Shown here piece after piece: positions 1 through 10,754 of a stretch of 64,000 bases of DNA (positions within the stretch are counted from its first letter, which is position 1; each line of letters starts with the position of its first letter). The translations under genes and the position numbers were made by a program. The stretch comes from Scilla litardierei. Lineage: Eukaryota > Streptophyta > Magnoliopsida > Asparagales > Asparagaceae. Where the stretch lies: assembly GCA_030789695.1 (NCBI GenBank), contig CM061141.1, forward strand, positions 322,075,938-322,139,937, read 5' to 3'. The notes beneath the pieces were generated by a model. It searched no databases, was not told the origin of the DNA, and saw only the letters and a program-made list of their open reading frames with translations.

Positions 1-470
1 AAAAGGAGAAGAGGACAATTAGGAAAAGGTTCACACTCCAGAGGTACTGATTATTAGGTACTCTGAATCTAATAAACTCATCTTTTCACCTTTATATTTC
101 TTCCTCTAAAAGCTCGGTGTGATTAATTCAAGTCGATCATCTTTGGGTCGATCTTGATAGCCCGATCCATCTTAAGTCGATACTAACTTAAGCATTAAAG
201 GGGATTTGGGTTGGAACTTGGATCCGACCCTAACAAGCTTCTGTGGTGTAGGTCGATCGAGGCACGACTCAGCAACAAGGTCGAAGGATCGTAACATTCG
301 ACCACACAATTGGTCGAACTCCAGCCTGGAAGCTCGTAGCTCAAAGGTCTCAACCTCAACGACCCCGGTTCTTCCAACCGCGGGTCCCACCTAGCAGCTG
401 ACAAGGCAACACCACATTAGAGGAGTCCAAGTCAGCCCCAATCCCTGTTGGTCGGAACCCATCCGTCAAC
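1..470. mobile_element. LTR-like remnant of a gypsy-type element
   Basis: The stretch contains the phrase 'cttaagcattaaagggga' followed by GC-richer sequence with repeated 'ggtcgatc/gatcgacc' motifs. This resembles the R-U5 part of plant Tat-type gypsy LTRs as I know them. It ends abruptly where copia reverse transcriptase homology begins at about 471. No LTR border, TSD or long ORF can be placed, so family and orientation are uncertain. Confidence 0.3.
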
Positions 471-1248
471 AACTATGATGCGATATTCTTCCCGGTGGTG
501 AAGCACAATTCTATAAAGGTACTCTTGGCTATGATGACAGAGTTCAACATAGAGCTTGAACAACTTGATGTCAAGAAGGCTTTCCTTCATGGTGAATTGG
601 AGGAAACAATTTACATGTCACAGCCCGGAAGGGTTCAAAGAAGTGGGCAAAGAAGATTTTGTTTGTCGGTTGAAGAAGTCTCTCTATGGGCTCAAGCAAT
701 CTCCACGACAATGGTACAAACACTTCGACTCATACATGTTACATATCGGATATTCAAGGAGTGAGTATGGTTGTTGCATTTACTACAAGGTCATTGATGA
801 TGGTTCTCCTATCACGTTACTTCTCTATGTGGATGACATGCTAATTGCATGTAAACATAAGTCGATGATGGTTGAGCTTAAGTCTAAGTTGAGCCAAGAG
901 TTTGACATGAAGGACTTTGGGGTTGTCACGAAGATTTTGGTCATAGAGATAAGGAGATATATAGATGTCAAAAAGTTGTGGTTATCACAAAAAAGATATG
1001 TATCTAAAGTGGTGGAGATGTATGGTATAAAGGATGCAAAACCGGTCTCCACAACACTTGCTTCTCATTTTTCTTTGAGCAAAGAGAAATGTCCAAAGAC
1101 GATGAAGGAATTTGAGAAGATAAAAGCGGTACCGTATGCAAATGCGGTAGGATGCTTGATATATGCCATGATATGCACAAGACGGGACATAACCCAAGCA
1201 ATTAGTGTAGTTTGCAAATACATGTCAAATCTGGGCAAAGAGCATTAA
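471..1248 (+). pseudogene. copia reverse transcriptase, C-terminal part
   Basis: This is copia-type RNA-dependent DNA polymerase. Recognisable blocks are 'EQLDVKKAFLHGELEE', 'KKSLYGLKQSPRQWYKHF' and the catalytic 'LLLYVDDMLIAC', followed by the connection 'AVGCLIYAMICTRRDI'. There is one frame change near 620-640: the first block reads from 495 in one frame and the rest from 556 in another. The reading stops at 1246-1248 before the RNase H part. The N-terminal fingers and all upstream domains are absent, so it cannot be functional on its own. Confidence 0.85.
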
Positions 1249-1293
1249 AATGCGGTAAAGTGAATTTTGAGATATTTGGGAGGCACCTAAGAG

Positions 1294-1797
1294 TTGTGCA
1301 TCATGTTTGAGAAGAAAAACGACCCAAATGTCGTAGTGGGATATGCTGATGAGGATTATGCGGGGATCTTGACTAGAGTGAGGTATAATACTTGGTATGT
1401 CTTCACACTTGCCAGTGGTCCTATTTCTTGGAGATCGGTGCTACAATCCACATCGGCATTATCTACAACAGAAGCCGAGTACATTGCAATCACAGAGGCT
1501 TTCAAGGAAGTTATTTGGTTGAGATGTTTGGTAAAGGAACTTGGGTTGGACCTAGAGAACATCCAAGTATTCTTGGATAGTCAAAGTGCAATTTGCTCGA
1601 CCAAAAATCATGTCTATCATGCAAAGACAAAACACATTGCGGTGATGTATCATAGAGTTCGTGATTGGGTCAATGATGGTGAAATCTCTATCGAGAAGGT
1701 GCACACCGACGAGAATGCAATGGATGTATTTACCAAGCCGATGGCAAGGGAAAAGTTTAGGTATTGCCTACACTTGCTAAACATCTCTTTGTGCTAG
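1294..1797 (+). pseudogene. copia RNase H domain
   Basis: A 167-codon open stretch encodes the copia RNase H that removes the RNA template during reverse transcription. Motifs seen are 'GYADEDYAG' (a degenerate form of the usual DADWAG-type block), 'ALSTTEAEYIAITEA', 'LDSQSAICSTKN' and the terminal 'VHTDENAMDVFTKP'. It is separated from the reverse transcriptase by a stop at about 1246 and a few aberrant bases. It ends with a natural-looking stop shortly before the 3' LTR. It is part of the same broken polyprotein. Confidence 0.85.
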
Positions 1798-1936
1798 AGA
1801 TGAGGATGATCACCTCTCCTCAGGTGGATGGAGGTGCGATGTTGGTGGATGGATGGACTCACCATGGTTGAGGTGTATGTGACACTTTGTTGATCTTCAT
1901 GGGGGCGTGGAAGAGTTTTCACGCCAAGGTGGAGAT

Positions 1937-2421
1937 TAGTAGAGTTGGCTCATAAACTCTAGTTTTAAATATGTCTTTATTGGGGGTATACTTGTATATT
2001 GCTTGTAACCCTTGGATAGACCATATAAATAGTTTCTTTGTTTATGAGTTTTCATCTTGAGAGAGATCTTGTAAAGAGAGGAGAATAACTTGAACAAAAG
2101 GGGCTAGGGAAGAGTGAGAGATTTGGAGAAGGAGAAGCAATGTGTTGAAGATTTGGACTTAAATCCTTATATGGTGCCTTTGTGACTTCTAATAAAACTT
2201 GGTAATTGCGCTTCCACTCTTGTATGTGCTTTAGCTTGTTCTCTCTCTTTTGGCTTGCATATTGTTGTGCTTGGTTGATCAGTGGATATCCACGAAGTGA
2301 TCTTGTGATGGAGGTCTTGCCGATCCTTTTGGTTTGCCAAGCTCAAGATTGTTCGAGCCCAACCATCCAAGCCGATCTCATCGATCCGGGGCCGAACTCG
2401 AAGGGAGCCAAGGTACTCACA
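1937..2421 (+). repeat. 3' LTR of truncated copia element
   Basis: About 485 bp, matching the LTRs at 36119 and 40845. The first dinucleotide has decayed from TG to TA; the end is '...aaggtactcaca'. A TATA-like 'catataaatag' lies at about 2023. A TSD cannot be tested because the 5' end of the element is missing. Confidence 0.75.
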
Positions 2422-3795
2422 CATCAGTCCACAAAGTAGTTGCATGTAGCCTTTTCAAATCAAAGCTGTCAAATTTGACTAGCCTGAATTTTCCTTCCAG
2501 ATTAAACCACCATTAGTTGTGGTTTAGTTGGCCAAGAAATTTAGTTGATGACATGTGCTTATTCATTACCAAGTCGTAGGGGCTAGGTCTCCATGCAACT
2601 TGTTTTTAGGATCAAATGTGTGCTTCAACAATCTCAAAGGAAATTTCTCACAAAAAAAATTAGTCAAATGCAATTTATGATTAATATGAAGTTCTGCTAT
2701 ATGACATAAAAGTTTAGGTACTAGTAGCTAGCCAACACTGGTTAAAAGTCTGCTTAATGATGATTATATCCGATAATTAGTTTAGATGCTTATTTTATTT
2801 TATTTTCAACCTCACTAACTTTCTCAATTCTCCAATTGATAATTAACAATGATCATGAAATAAATCTATCTGTGTGTGCTTCAATCATCAATGCCTGTAA
2901 ATATGAAGCTAACAAAAGCCTGGCATCATGGCCAAAATAAAAATTTATTCAATCGTATCACATAAATTAATAATCAGCTCAACAGCCAACAAGAAACCAA
3001 GGAAAATAAAGAATTCAAACCCTTTCAAACTGAGCAGCTGGGCATCTGCCTTGGATTCAGACCCTGCACAAATTAAATTAAGTTGGACTGAAGAACTCGA
3101 AGTCTATGGGAACATTAGATGCAGCCAAGGAGAAAAACAAAGAGAGCAGCTTTCTAGCATTAAACAAATGAAGCCTTGGCCAACCCTTAAGTCAGCTTCT
3201 AGATATAAACGCTTTAATAAGTCCTTCATACAATTCAGTTGGCTGGTATTATCTATCAGAATCAAAGGTCAACTATTGGGACAGATATGAAACTGATCCC
3301 TAAAATCTCTCTCTCATCATTTTACTCTCAATTTTGTGCACTTGAAATAAACATGTCGAAAAGGGTCCATAAATAATAAAATGCATGCTTTTACTTTTAT
3401 ATTGGAGCAAAAATATCGTTTGCAGAAGATGCTGTGAGATACAACAGAGGAGAAGAGTTTGGACATACACATTTTAAGTCATAATCAACTCTTTCATAGT
3501 TGCCTGTTAATCATGCTTGTCTCATGGTCTAAATTATCAAAAATTTGGATCAAATGGCATTGTTGTTATCGATGTTCACTATTGTTTTTGACCCAGGTCT
3601 TGGTAGCAGATCATTCAAATGAGCTGCAAACATTTTTCAGTCCATCTTCTTCATTATAGTGATGAAATTTGGAGGTGCATGATGAAAGGCTTTTTAGTTC
3701 ATTTTTCAGTCCTTATTCATTGCAGCAATAGACCAGAAAGCTATACTATACTGAAAGCATTACTGGAAAAAAAAGGAAAGCATGAGGAAATGCAC
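2422..3795. other. AT-rich intergenic stretch, no gene seen
   Basis: Short open frames here (for example at 2928-3290) have no recognisable domain and look like chance ORFs. The left part directly follows the copia LTR. The right part is the 3' flank, and possibly a last intron, of the EG45-like gene. Confidence 0.5.
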
Positions 3796-4343
3796 TTACT
3801 GGGCGAGTTCTATGTTAATCATCCCAGCTGATTTGTTGGCTATCACCTGAAACGCAGCCGCGGAGAGGACCAAGGTGGTGCCGTTCCTTGACGGCATCGA
3901 ATTCAGCACGGACGCGTTATCCACGACCTTGACTTGTATCGTTTGGCCGGCGATGCATGCTCTAGGCGTTGCAGAGCTGAGGCACCTCACCGCATACTCC
4001 CTCCCACACGACGCGCCATTGTCCCATACCCCCTCCCCCGCTGCAGCGAACATGCCATACGCTGGGAACTGGCTCGCGTCGCTGCCATAACACACCGTGG
4101 CTGCAACAAACAAACTCGAGGAATGACTGATACGAATATAATGCATTTATGCAAAAGCTAATGTGAGGATATTGAAAATCTCTTACGTAGGTACGGTGGA
4201 TCATAGTAAGCGGCTGTGCCTACATCAGCAACAGAGGAATTGAAGAGGATGAGGAGGAGGAGGAGAGAGAGGAGAAATTGCAGGCATGGAGGCAAGCACG
4301 ACATGGTTAATGACTTGGGAACAGAGGAATGAAGAATTATCAA
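3796..4343 (-). CDS. EG45-like domain protein (plant natriuretic peptide / expansin-like)
   Basis: This encodes a small secreted double-psi beta-barrel protein of the EG45/PNP group, related to the N-terminal domain of expansins; such proteins act in the apoplast. Exon 1 is 4343-4187: a signal peptide with a long Leu run ('LLSLLLLLILF'), then 'ADVGTAAYYDPPYL'. The intron is 4186-4101, with donor GTAAGA and acceptor TTGTTTGTTGCAG. Exon 2 is 4100 to about 3796 and opens with 'TVCYGSDASQFPAYGMFAAA', then 'GVWDNGASCGREYAVRCLS', 'TIQVKVVDNAS' and 'AGMINIELAQ'. The splice makes the family motif YYDPPY-PTVCYGSD continuous. Met14 (4304) is an alternative start directly before the hydrophobic core. 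The ORF stops at 3796-3798, which overlaps a perfect GTAAGT donor at 3799-3794, so a short last exon further left is possible. No disabling mutation is seen. Confidence 0.82.
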
Positions 4344-5891
4344 ATGGCCTTGTATTGTTTGAAAAAAGAGGGGGCTTCGAAGATTTTATTAGTCAATGAA
4401 TCCGACAAATACATGAACATGCAATTAAGCCCCTTAAAACCTTCAACGAATCTGAAGCATGAATGACAGTGATTTGCAAGCAATTATAAAAGATCATACC
4501 TGTGTCTTCAACAATCAGTTTTCGAATTGGGAGTTGAATCTGAAATTTTGAAAGAGACCCGAATGTTAGTTTATTCTGTCAGCATCAATTAATTTGTTTC
4601 TTCTTGTGTCTGGTTGCTGAGACCTTCTGGAATCCTTGACTCAACTTTCATATGTATCTTGTAAACAAAACCATCCATCCATACAACTTGCCTGCTTAAT
4701 GCGGCTAAGTACTTTTGGTCAAATAATTCATGTCTTACTGATTAAAATGTAGGTCTCCCACCATGTTAAATTTTGATCACAAACTTCAATGCATTGCACG
4801 CGAAGATCTTTCGGATCTCAAGCACAGGCAATCATTCACACTCCCGCGCCTCTCACGCTCAATATCTTCAGTGGCAAATAATGTTTACACAACTTTAATT
4901 TTAGTCATTCACTCATCATAATTAAAAGTTGAAATTCATGCACCTATTTACAGGAGAGGAAGCACATTCCTATTACAACTCTTATACAAACTTCTAATAA
5001 TATGTAGACACATAGATATAAATAAATCAAAGAGTTTGCTCAAATAGGAAACTCAAAAAAAATTCATCCTTAGAAAATGAAACTATAAATAAACTTAAAC
5101 ATACAAAATCTAGAAAAGACTCAAAGACCTTAAATATTAGATTGACTCATACTCTAATTACAAATTTATATCTAAGTTGGATTCCCATCATTCTTTGTAA
5201 CTTTTAAAAATTTATCATCTGATGAATGGTGACAATGAGGCACCCGTTAAAATAAGTTAATTATTGCTTAAGGGTAGAATATAGCTTATTAGATGACATG
5301 CTTGCTCATCACCAAAACTATACGGGGTGACTCAATATCGTAACACATATTTCCTAAAATTTGATCCCATGTTTGCTCAATCCAGTTCCTGCATGAACAA
5401 TTTTCAGTTTTATTAAATTTTACCTTTTAATTGTATTTATGTGATAAATCTGAAACTATTTTCAGATAAAAACTTGGCTGAAATTGGAATGGATGGATAT
5501 ATTTGGGTCCTATGATCGAGGATAAGTTTCACTTTAAGATCAATATTTGACATTGTCCCTTAATTTATTGTATAATTACTTTGATGGCATGCGATGATTA
5601 GAATAAATGTATTTGACATCTGTAATATGCGTAGTTAGGTTGAAGCTATGCTAGTTATGTGACATTGGGTTAAACTGATAATTGCTCTTACGAGTGACAT
5701 AGTGTTGGATTTGTTGAAAATCAGTACTTGACTCTTATAATGTTGGAATAATGGATTTCAAGATGATTAATATTGCATAGAACCCCTAACTATGTATGTT
5801 AAATATGATGTGACTTGTGGACCTTTGAGAGACAATCTCAATCACATATTATGTAATGCATGCTAAAGTAATCCCCACAATAAAAAATTAG
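4344..5891. other. Intergenic region, no gene seen
   Basis: The part nearest 4344 is the presumed promoter of the EG45-like gene; no convincing regulatory motif can be singled out. The rest is AT-rich. The last 600 bp may belong to the same old repeat as 21835-22764, because the gypsy element at 5897-21829 split one sequence into these two flanks. Confidence 0.45.
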
Positions 5892-5896
5892 AAATA

Positions 5897-6272
5897 TGAT
5901 AGATCCTAGGGTTTGTATGAGGGGAAATAGGGATTTGAGAGCAGAAATTAAGAGGAAAAGAGAATTCTTTCTATTGATTTCAGATCTGAAGCAACAAAAG
6001 ATAAGCCCCTATTCGAGACGGGGAGATCTCCTAGCTTTCTATTCGAGGGAAAAGCCTAATCCTCCAAAGTAGACACCTTGGTCTAGGGTTTACATTCACA
6101 AAATAAGTATGAAAAGAAAACTAGGACCGGCTACACCTAATATACCCCCAAATCTGCAGATTTGCAGATTTTACAAAAATACCCATCTACAATGCATAAA
6201 ACCACCAGAAATTACAGATTTGCACCCGAAGCTCATGCACGCCTCCTCTGCTGGTAGGTGATAGTTGTATCA
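5897..6272 (-). repeat. 3' LTR of outer gypsy element
   Basis: 376 bp, TG...CA, aligned by eye with 21456-21829. The copies differ at many scattered positions and by small indels, so this is clearly older than the nested chromovirus. On the minus strand a 'tatattagg' TATA-like box is followed by 'agccggtcctag'. Confidence 0.9.
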
Positions 6273-6310
6273 GTACTCACCCCCAAAAGAACCATATTGT
6301 CCTCAAGGTG
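6273..6310 (-). promoter_or_regulatory. PPT and degenerate pre-PPT hairpin
   Basis: On the minus strand the polypurine-like 'ttttgggggtgagtac' abuts the 3' LTR. Just upstream is 'caccttgaggacaatatggt', a decayed form of the hairpin CCACCTTG-AGGA-CAAGGTGG that is perfect in the nested chromovirus. It still overlaps the pol C-terminal 'FHLED' codons. Confidence 0.6.
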
Positions 6311-6877
6311 AAAATCAGGAAACTGCTACCAGATTGCCTCTCGAGGTTCCCAAGTAGCATCATAATCTGGTAGTCCGCATCACCTGATCAGCACGTCCTG
6401 CACCCCAGCTGAACTCTGACGAACTCACTTGACCTCCTGTGGCTCCAGCAATATCTCCATATCCTCGACCAAAGTGGGTGGAAGAGTAGGGGGCAAGGTG
6501 TGGTCTCCAATAGCTCGTTGCAACTGGGACACGTGGACCATCGAGTGAATAAAGGACGTAGCAGACAACTGTAGATGATAGGCCACCTCTCCAATCTTAG
6601 CCGTCACCTCAAAAGGTCCATAGTAGCGGGCTGCCAGCTTCTTGTTGCTCCTTTGGGCCACTGTCTTCTGTCTGTACGGTCTCAACTTCAAATATACCTT
6701 ATCGCCTTCATCAAAATGCACATCTCTCCTATGCATGTCTGCCCCGGTCTTCATGATCTGCTGTGCCTTCAATAAATGTTGCTTCAGCTCCTCCAACAGT
6801 CTATCTCTCTTCTCCAAATGCTCCTCCACCTGAGACACATGGCTCATACCCCAACTGTAATGTATCAAAAGGTGGGT
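6291..6877 (-). pseudogene. Integrase C-terminus and chromodomain of outer gypsy
   Basis: Minus-strand coding resumes left of the first solo LTR. Seen in order are 'SQVEEHLEKRDRLLEELKQ', 'GDKVYLKLRPYRQKTVAQ', 'KKLAARYYGPFEVTAKIGEV' (the integrase GPY/F module) and 'HVSQLQRAIGDHTLPPTLP'. A stop-ridden chromodomain follows, with 'LPDYDATWEPREAI' and 'FPDFHLED'. The chromodomain tethers integrase to chromatin in intact chromoviruses. At least three in-frame stops lie in the last 130 bp, so it is not functional. Confidence 0.85.
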
Positions 6878-7095
6878 TGTAAGGGACCTTGCGGGGCTAC
6901 ACACATACTAGAGGAGGGGTGAATAGTATAATGGGAAGCAAAGTGCTTAATTAAAAGTTACTGAAATTAAAGCACAATAAACAGCGGAAATTAAACAGAG
7001 TGCTCAACAACAACAATCGCAAACACGAGGATTTTACCCTAGTTCCCCAAAACTTGGGTACGTCCAGCCACACCAGTATTCACTATAATCCCACA

Positions 7096-7290
7096 AAGAG
7101 AAGTGAATACAATATCACACAGAGATACCTCACACAGAGGATTTAGGATTCCCACAAAGAGATATCCTTACTCTCACACAGAGAGACCTCACACAGAGGA
7201 TTTTGTTCTCTCATACAGAAAGAACCAAACTCTCACACAGAGAGTAACTCCCACAAGGAGAGTAACTAATTCTCACAAAGAGAATTAGGG
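7096..7290. repeat. Degenerate 'cacacagag' repeats in solo LTR A
   Basis: Roughly eight imperfect copies of 'tcacacagaga' or 'cccacaaagaga' alternate over about 190 bp. They lie immediately beside the conserved LTR segment 'cttgggtacgtcc'. The pattern looks like local slippage inside the LTR. No coding potential is credible. Confidence 0.7.
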
Positions 7291-7762
7291 TTTCAAACAA
7301 AAAACAAAACAAAACAACATTTACCTATGCCTTGATATGATCTTACCAATGTGAAGAAGAAGGCATGCAGATGAATGACCAAATGCTTGAGATTAGCTTT
7401 GATTGCGCTTGTCGATCTTTCTCTCTTCTAGGAATGAATCCTAACACTTCTCACTTGAGTGTATGAAATGAAGAGAAGAAAGATGTTCTCCAAGAAGAGG
7501 AATGAGATTGAAATCCCTTGAAAAAATTCCCTAAAGCTTAGATGCTATATCATAAGATTGAAGCTCTAATTAGGGAATTAGAGAGGAGTGGCTTAGAGAA
7601 GAGATTAAATGATCTTCTATGATTTCCTAACCCTTTCAAGAGTTGTAAATGAACTAAGCCATCTCCTATATATAGGAAGCCAAGAAGAGCCCATAAAACC
7701 AACCAAAAACCCAAAGGAAAGAAATCTGTAACAGCTAGATTTTAACAATTTATGGCACAGAC

Positions 7763-8375
7763 AGTCGACTGATGAACAAATGACAGTCGACTGTTCAACG
7801 GCTAGAAAAATCCCAACGGCTATAATATGAGCCAGGACAGTCGACTGTAGAAGACTACACAGGCAACTGTAAAACAGACAGTCGACTGTATATCATTCAT
7901 CAGGCGACTGCTGCAGGGGATGGAGAAAAAACAGAGAGTTGCAACATTCTCCCAGTATGCATACATGCGACTGATGACCAGAGTACAGTCGACTGTAAAA
8001 TAGACAGGCGACTGTATATCCTTTATCAGTCGACTGCTGCAGGAGATGGAGAAAAACAGAGAGATGCAATTTTCGCACTTACGCCTTTCAGACGACTGTT
8101 AACCATTTCACAGGTGACTGTAAATATACATGTGAATGTAAATACTTCATCAGTCGACTGTCTTGCAAATTGGGATGAAGCCCAGAAAATGCAAGTTGCA
8201 CGCAGACGACTGTTGAGCAATTCACAGGCGACTGTAGAAACATAGACGACTGTAAATTGAACATCAGTCGACTGCGAAAAGCTCAATTATGAGTCATTAA
8301 AAAGTTTGACTTGAGCAGTGCACCACAGTCGACTGTAGAAGGCTCGACATGCGACTGGAATCACCCAGTCGACTG
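7763..8375. repeat. Cluster of CAGTCGACTG palindromes in solo LTR A
   Basis: The perfect 10-bp palindrome CAGTCGACTG occurs ten times in 613 bp, mixed with many one-base variants (caggcgactg, cagacgactg, catgcgactg). Spacing is irregular, but one block of about 125 bp ('...gactgctgcaggggatggag') is tandemly duplicated at about 7880 and 8004. It lies in the middle of the LTR and is absent elsewhere in the window. Confidence 0.9.
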
Positions 8376-8959
8376 TAAAACCTTCATAAGAAGACTGTTG
8401 GAGAGCCAAAGACTCCAATTGAGTCCTTAGGCTAGATAAACCTATTGGATTAGATTCTATGATAATCCTAAGACTCAGTAAGATGGTTAAATTCATATGC
8501 ATGAGAGTATGACCATATACATTACAATAATCCTAGACTCAAAAGGAGAAATGCAAGTAATAGAAATTACATGGATTACATATAACATATCATAGAGTCT
8601 AAGTCTTCAAGCTCACGATACCTTTATGCTCCCCATCATCTCCAAGCTTTGGCACTCCTTGATGAGCTTCCCTTCATTAAGCTCCAAGCTTTGACAATGC
8701 TTCTCTAGATGTCCATCCATCATCATGCTCCAAGCTTTGGCTTCATTAGATGATCTACATGACTTCCTCTAAGCTTGTGCACACCATCACTCTTGGAGGT
8801 CTTTAAGATATTCCTTGTAATATCCCCCAAGCATTATGCTTTGTCTCATCAATATATAATCATTAAGATAAACTGAGACTAAAACATAAGATTGATTAGC
8901 ACACTAACATAATGTATTGATCATCAAAACAACGTCAGTCTTAAACCCAAGAACTAACA

Positions 8960-9021
8960 TGGGTCACGGCCGAAAAGAATACGAAAGGGAGTGTTCTGCG
9001 CCGTTGAATGGTAGGAGGTAT
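8960..9021 (-). pseudogene. 62-bp island of outer integrase between two solo LTRs
   Basis: The minus strand reads 'YNTSYHS' and 'NTPFRILFGRDP', exactly the integrase segment missing between the pieces at 6291-6877 and 10755-12671. The homologous stretch in the nested chromovirus is at about 17700-17770. It includes one copy of each flanking TSD. It proves that the two solo LTRs are separate insertions into one integrase gene. Confidence 0.88.
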
Positions 9022-10754
9022 TGTAATGCCCTGCTAAGCTACATCACAAGTACTAGAGGGGGGGTGAATAGTACTTTAAAATAATTAAGAGGCTAATTCC
9101 TAATTACCGTGCAAACTCTACCAATTAATGCGGAAATGCGGAATAGTAAATAATCGACAACAAATAAACAATCGCAAACAAACGATATTACTGGGTTCGG
9201 ATCCACCCAAGTCTCCCCGACTTGTTTCCGGTGATCCTACGTCCCAACCACCCGGATCACTTCCGAATACTTGAGTTAGAAACCCTAACTCAAGATTTCC
9301 ACTATGAAATACTTGTGAAAAACCTTCACAAGTCAAATCATACACAAAAGAAACTTGTGACTCCCACAACCCGGGATCACAAACACACTCTCACAACCGA
9401 GAGCGAATCACTTACAATATCAAAGGTAAATGAAATAGAAATGCTTACCACAAAATTACATATGCCTTGAGTAAACTTACGAATTAGGGCAAAGATGATT
9501 TTGAGGAAGATGAAGAGGCACCAAACCCTAGCTCCAAGATGTAGACCAGCTATGGAGAGCAATGAGGTTGATGGTGACCTAGGATCAAGCACTTGGCTTG
9601 GAAGGCTCACAATCAATGAATCTCTCTTTTGAAATAAGAGTGAGAAGAGATTCAAGATTGGAATGAAAGAGCTTTGAATGGGATTGAATGCTTTCTCTTT
9701 GATCTCTAAACTTGTCTTAATATCAGCCTTTTGTGCAATGAATGCAGCTCAACAAGTATATATAGGTTAGAGGAAAGAGAGAGAGAGAAAAACGTTTCAA
9801 TTAAAGCTCCAACGGCTCTATTCTGAACCAAACTAGTCGGTCAAAGAACAACCACCGACCGATTAGTTTATCAACTAGTCGGTCGGTCAATCAACATGAA
9901 CCGACTAAGTGGTGAACATGGAATAGGTCGAAGTTCAGACTTAAGGAACTAGTCGGTCAAAGAAGAGTTGCTGACCGACTAGTTTCACTAGTCGGTCGGT
10001 GACTCAATTCAGACCGACTAAGAAATAAAACAATTAGTCTGAGAACAAATAGAATTAGTCGGTCCAAGAACAAAAGTTGACCGACTAGTTCATCAACTAG
10101 TCGGTCGCCAAATGTGCATAGACCGACTAACGACAAACAATAACTTGGCATGTACAGTAGAAGCTCAACTAGTCGGTCACAGAAGCATAACTGACCGACT
10201 AGTTCACAAACTAGTCGGTCGGTGAGTCAACTTAGACCGACTAACTGTTAACAGTAAAGAGCTCAGAAATGAAGAAGACAAACTAGTCGGTCCAAGAAGG
10301 ATTGTCGACCGACTAGATCACCATCTAGTCGGTTGGTTCTTCTTCTTGAACCAACTAACATGCACAAGAAGTCGCGAAACGAAGCTTCGGGAAAGTTAGT
10401 ATGGACTTCTTACAAGTTCCTAGAGCTAAGATAGGAGCGTTATGAAGATTAAAACGTAAGACCTACTCAAGGCTTAACATTCTACGGAACGAAGCTAAAA
10501 GACAATAAATAAAACTTGACGAACCGTCTTCGAAAGCTTCGATCCGAATCTTCATGACTTCTAAAATGATCCAAAAGCTTCAACGAAGCTTTAGGCATAT
10601 GATCACGTGCTTTGAGAAGTCTTGAGACGTCGCTTTGGATGTTCATATGAATTTGGCGACGATCTCCATAACTGCGCTCACAAATTGTTAGTTCACGATA
10701 TATTTATGTTTGTTCATCATCCAAAACCAAATCCGGGGAGTCCAATATCCAACA
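9022..10754 (-). mobile_element. Solo LTR B, SIRE-like Ty1/copia
   Basis: A 1,733-bp insertion flanked by ggtat (9017-9021 and 10755-10759). The minus strand begins TGTTGGATATTGGACTCC with 'ttggatgatgaacaaac' nearby, and ends in the same 'ctattcacccccctctag' region as solo LTR A. The two are therefore related families in the same orientation. No gag or pol is present. Its centre carries a different palindromic array from that of A. Confidence 0.75.
9832..10358. repeat. Tandem array of CTAGTCGGTC / GACCGACTAG in solo LTR B
   Basis: Eight copies of CTAGTCGGTC and four of its reverse complement lie in about 525 bp, plus near-matches. They form about five higher-order units of 106-117 bp: 'aactagtcggtc', a short spacer, 'gaccgactagtt', 'aactagtcggtcggtg', a spacer, then 'agaccgactaa'. 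It sits at the position where solo LTR A has its CAGTCGACTG cluster. Confidence 0.9.

Larger units (their letters stand above)
471..2421 (+). mobile_element. 5'-truncated Ty1/copia retrotransposon
   Basis: This is the 3' half of a copia element: the last part of reverse transcriptase, RNase H, and a 3' LTR. It aligns by eye over its whole length with the full element at 36119-41340, so both belong to one family. Homology starts at 'ctatgatgcgatattc' (about 471), matching 39400 in the other copy. Gag, protease, integrase and the 5' LTR are missing. Its reverse transcriptase keeps the YVDD motif that the full-length copy has lost, so it is the better template for that domain although truncated. 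Confidence 0.85.
6878..8959 (-). mobile_element. Solo LTR A, SIRE-like Ty1/copia
   Basis: A 2,082-bp insertion flanked by tgggt (6873-6877 and 8960-8964). On the minus strand it begins TGTTAGTTCTTGGG and contains 'gttttgatgatcaatac'; it ends '...cttacA'. These starts, the length over 1 kb, and the 'ctagagg...gtgaatag' block at 6910-6930 match SIRE/Maximus LTRs as I know them. There is no coding sequence and no second LTR, so it is best read as a solo LTR left by LTR-LTR recombination. It has an internal palindrome cluster and a short degenerate repeat, listed separately. Confidence 0.75.

Noticed and set aside
2928..3290. 120-codon ORF between the copia fragment and the EG45-like gene
   Set aside because: Lys/Ser/Asn-rich, AT-driven composition with no domain or genic signals.
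7763..8375. Possible CRISPR-like array because of regularly recurring short palindromes
   Set aside because: Repeats are only 10 bp, spacing is irregular, many are degenerate, and the array lies inside a plant LTR with a clear TSD.
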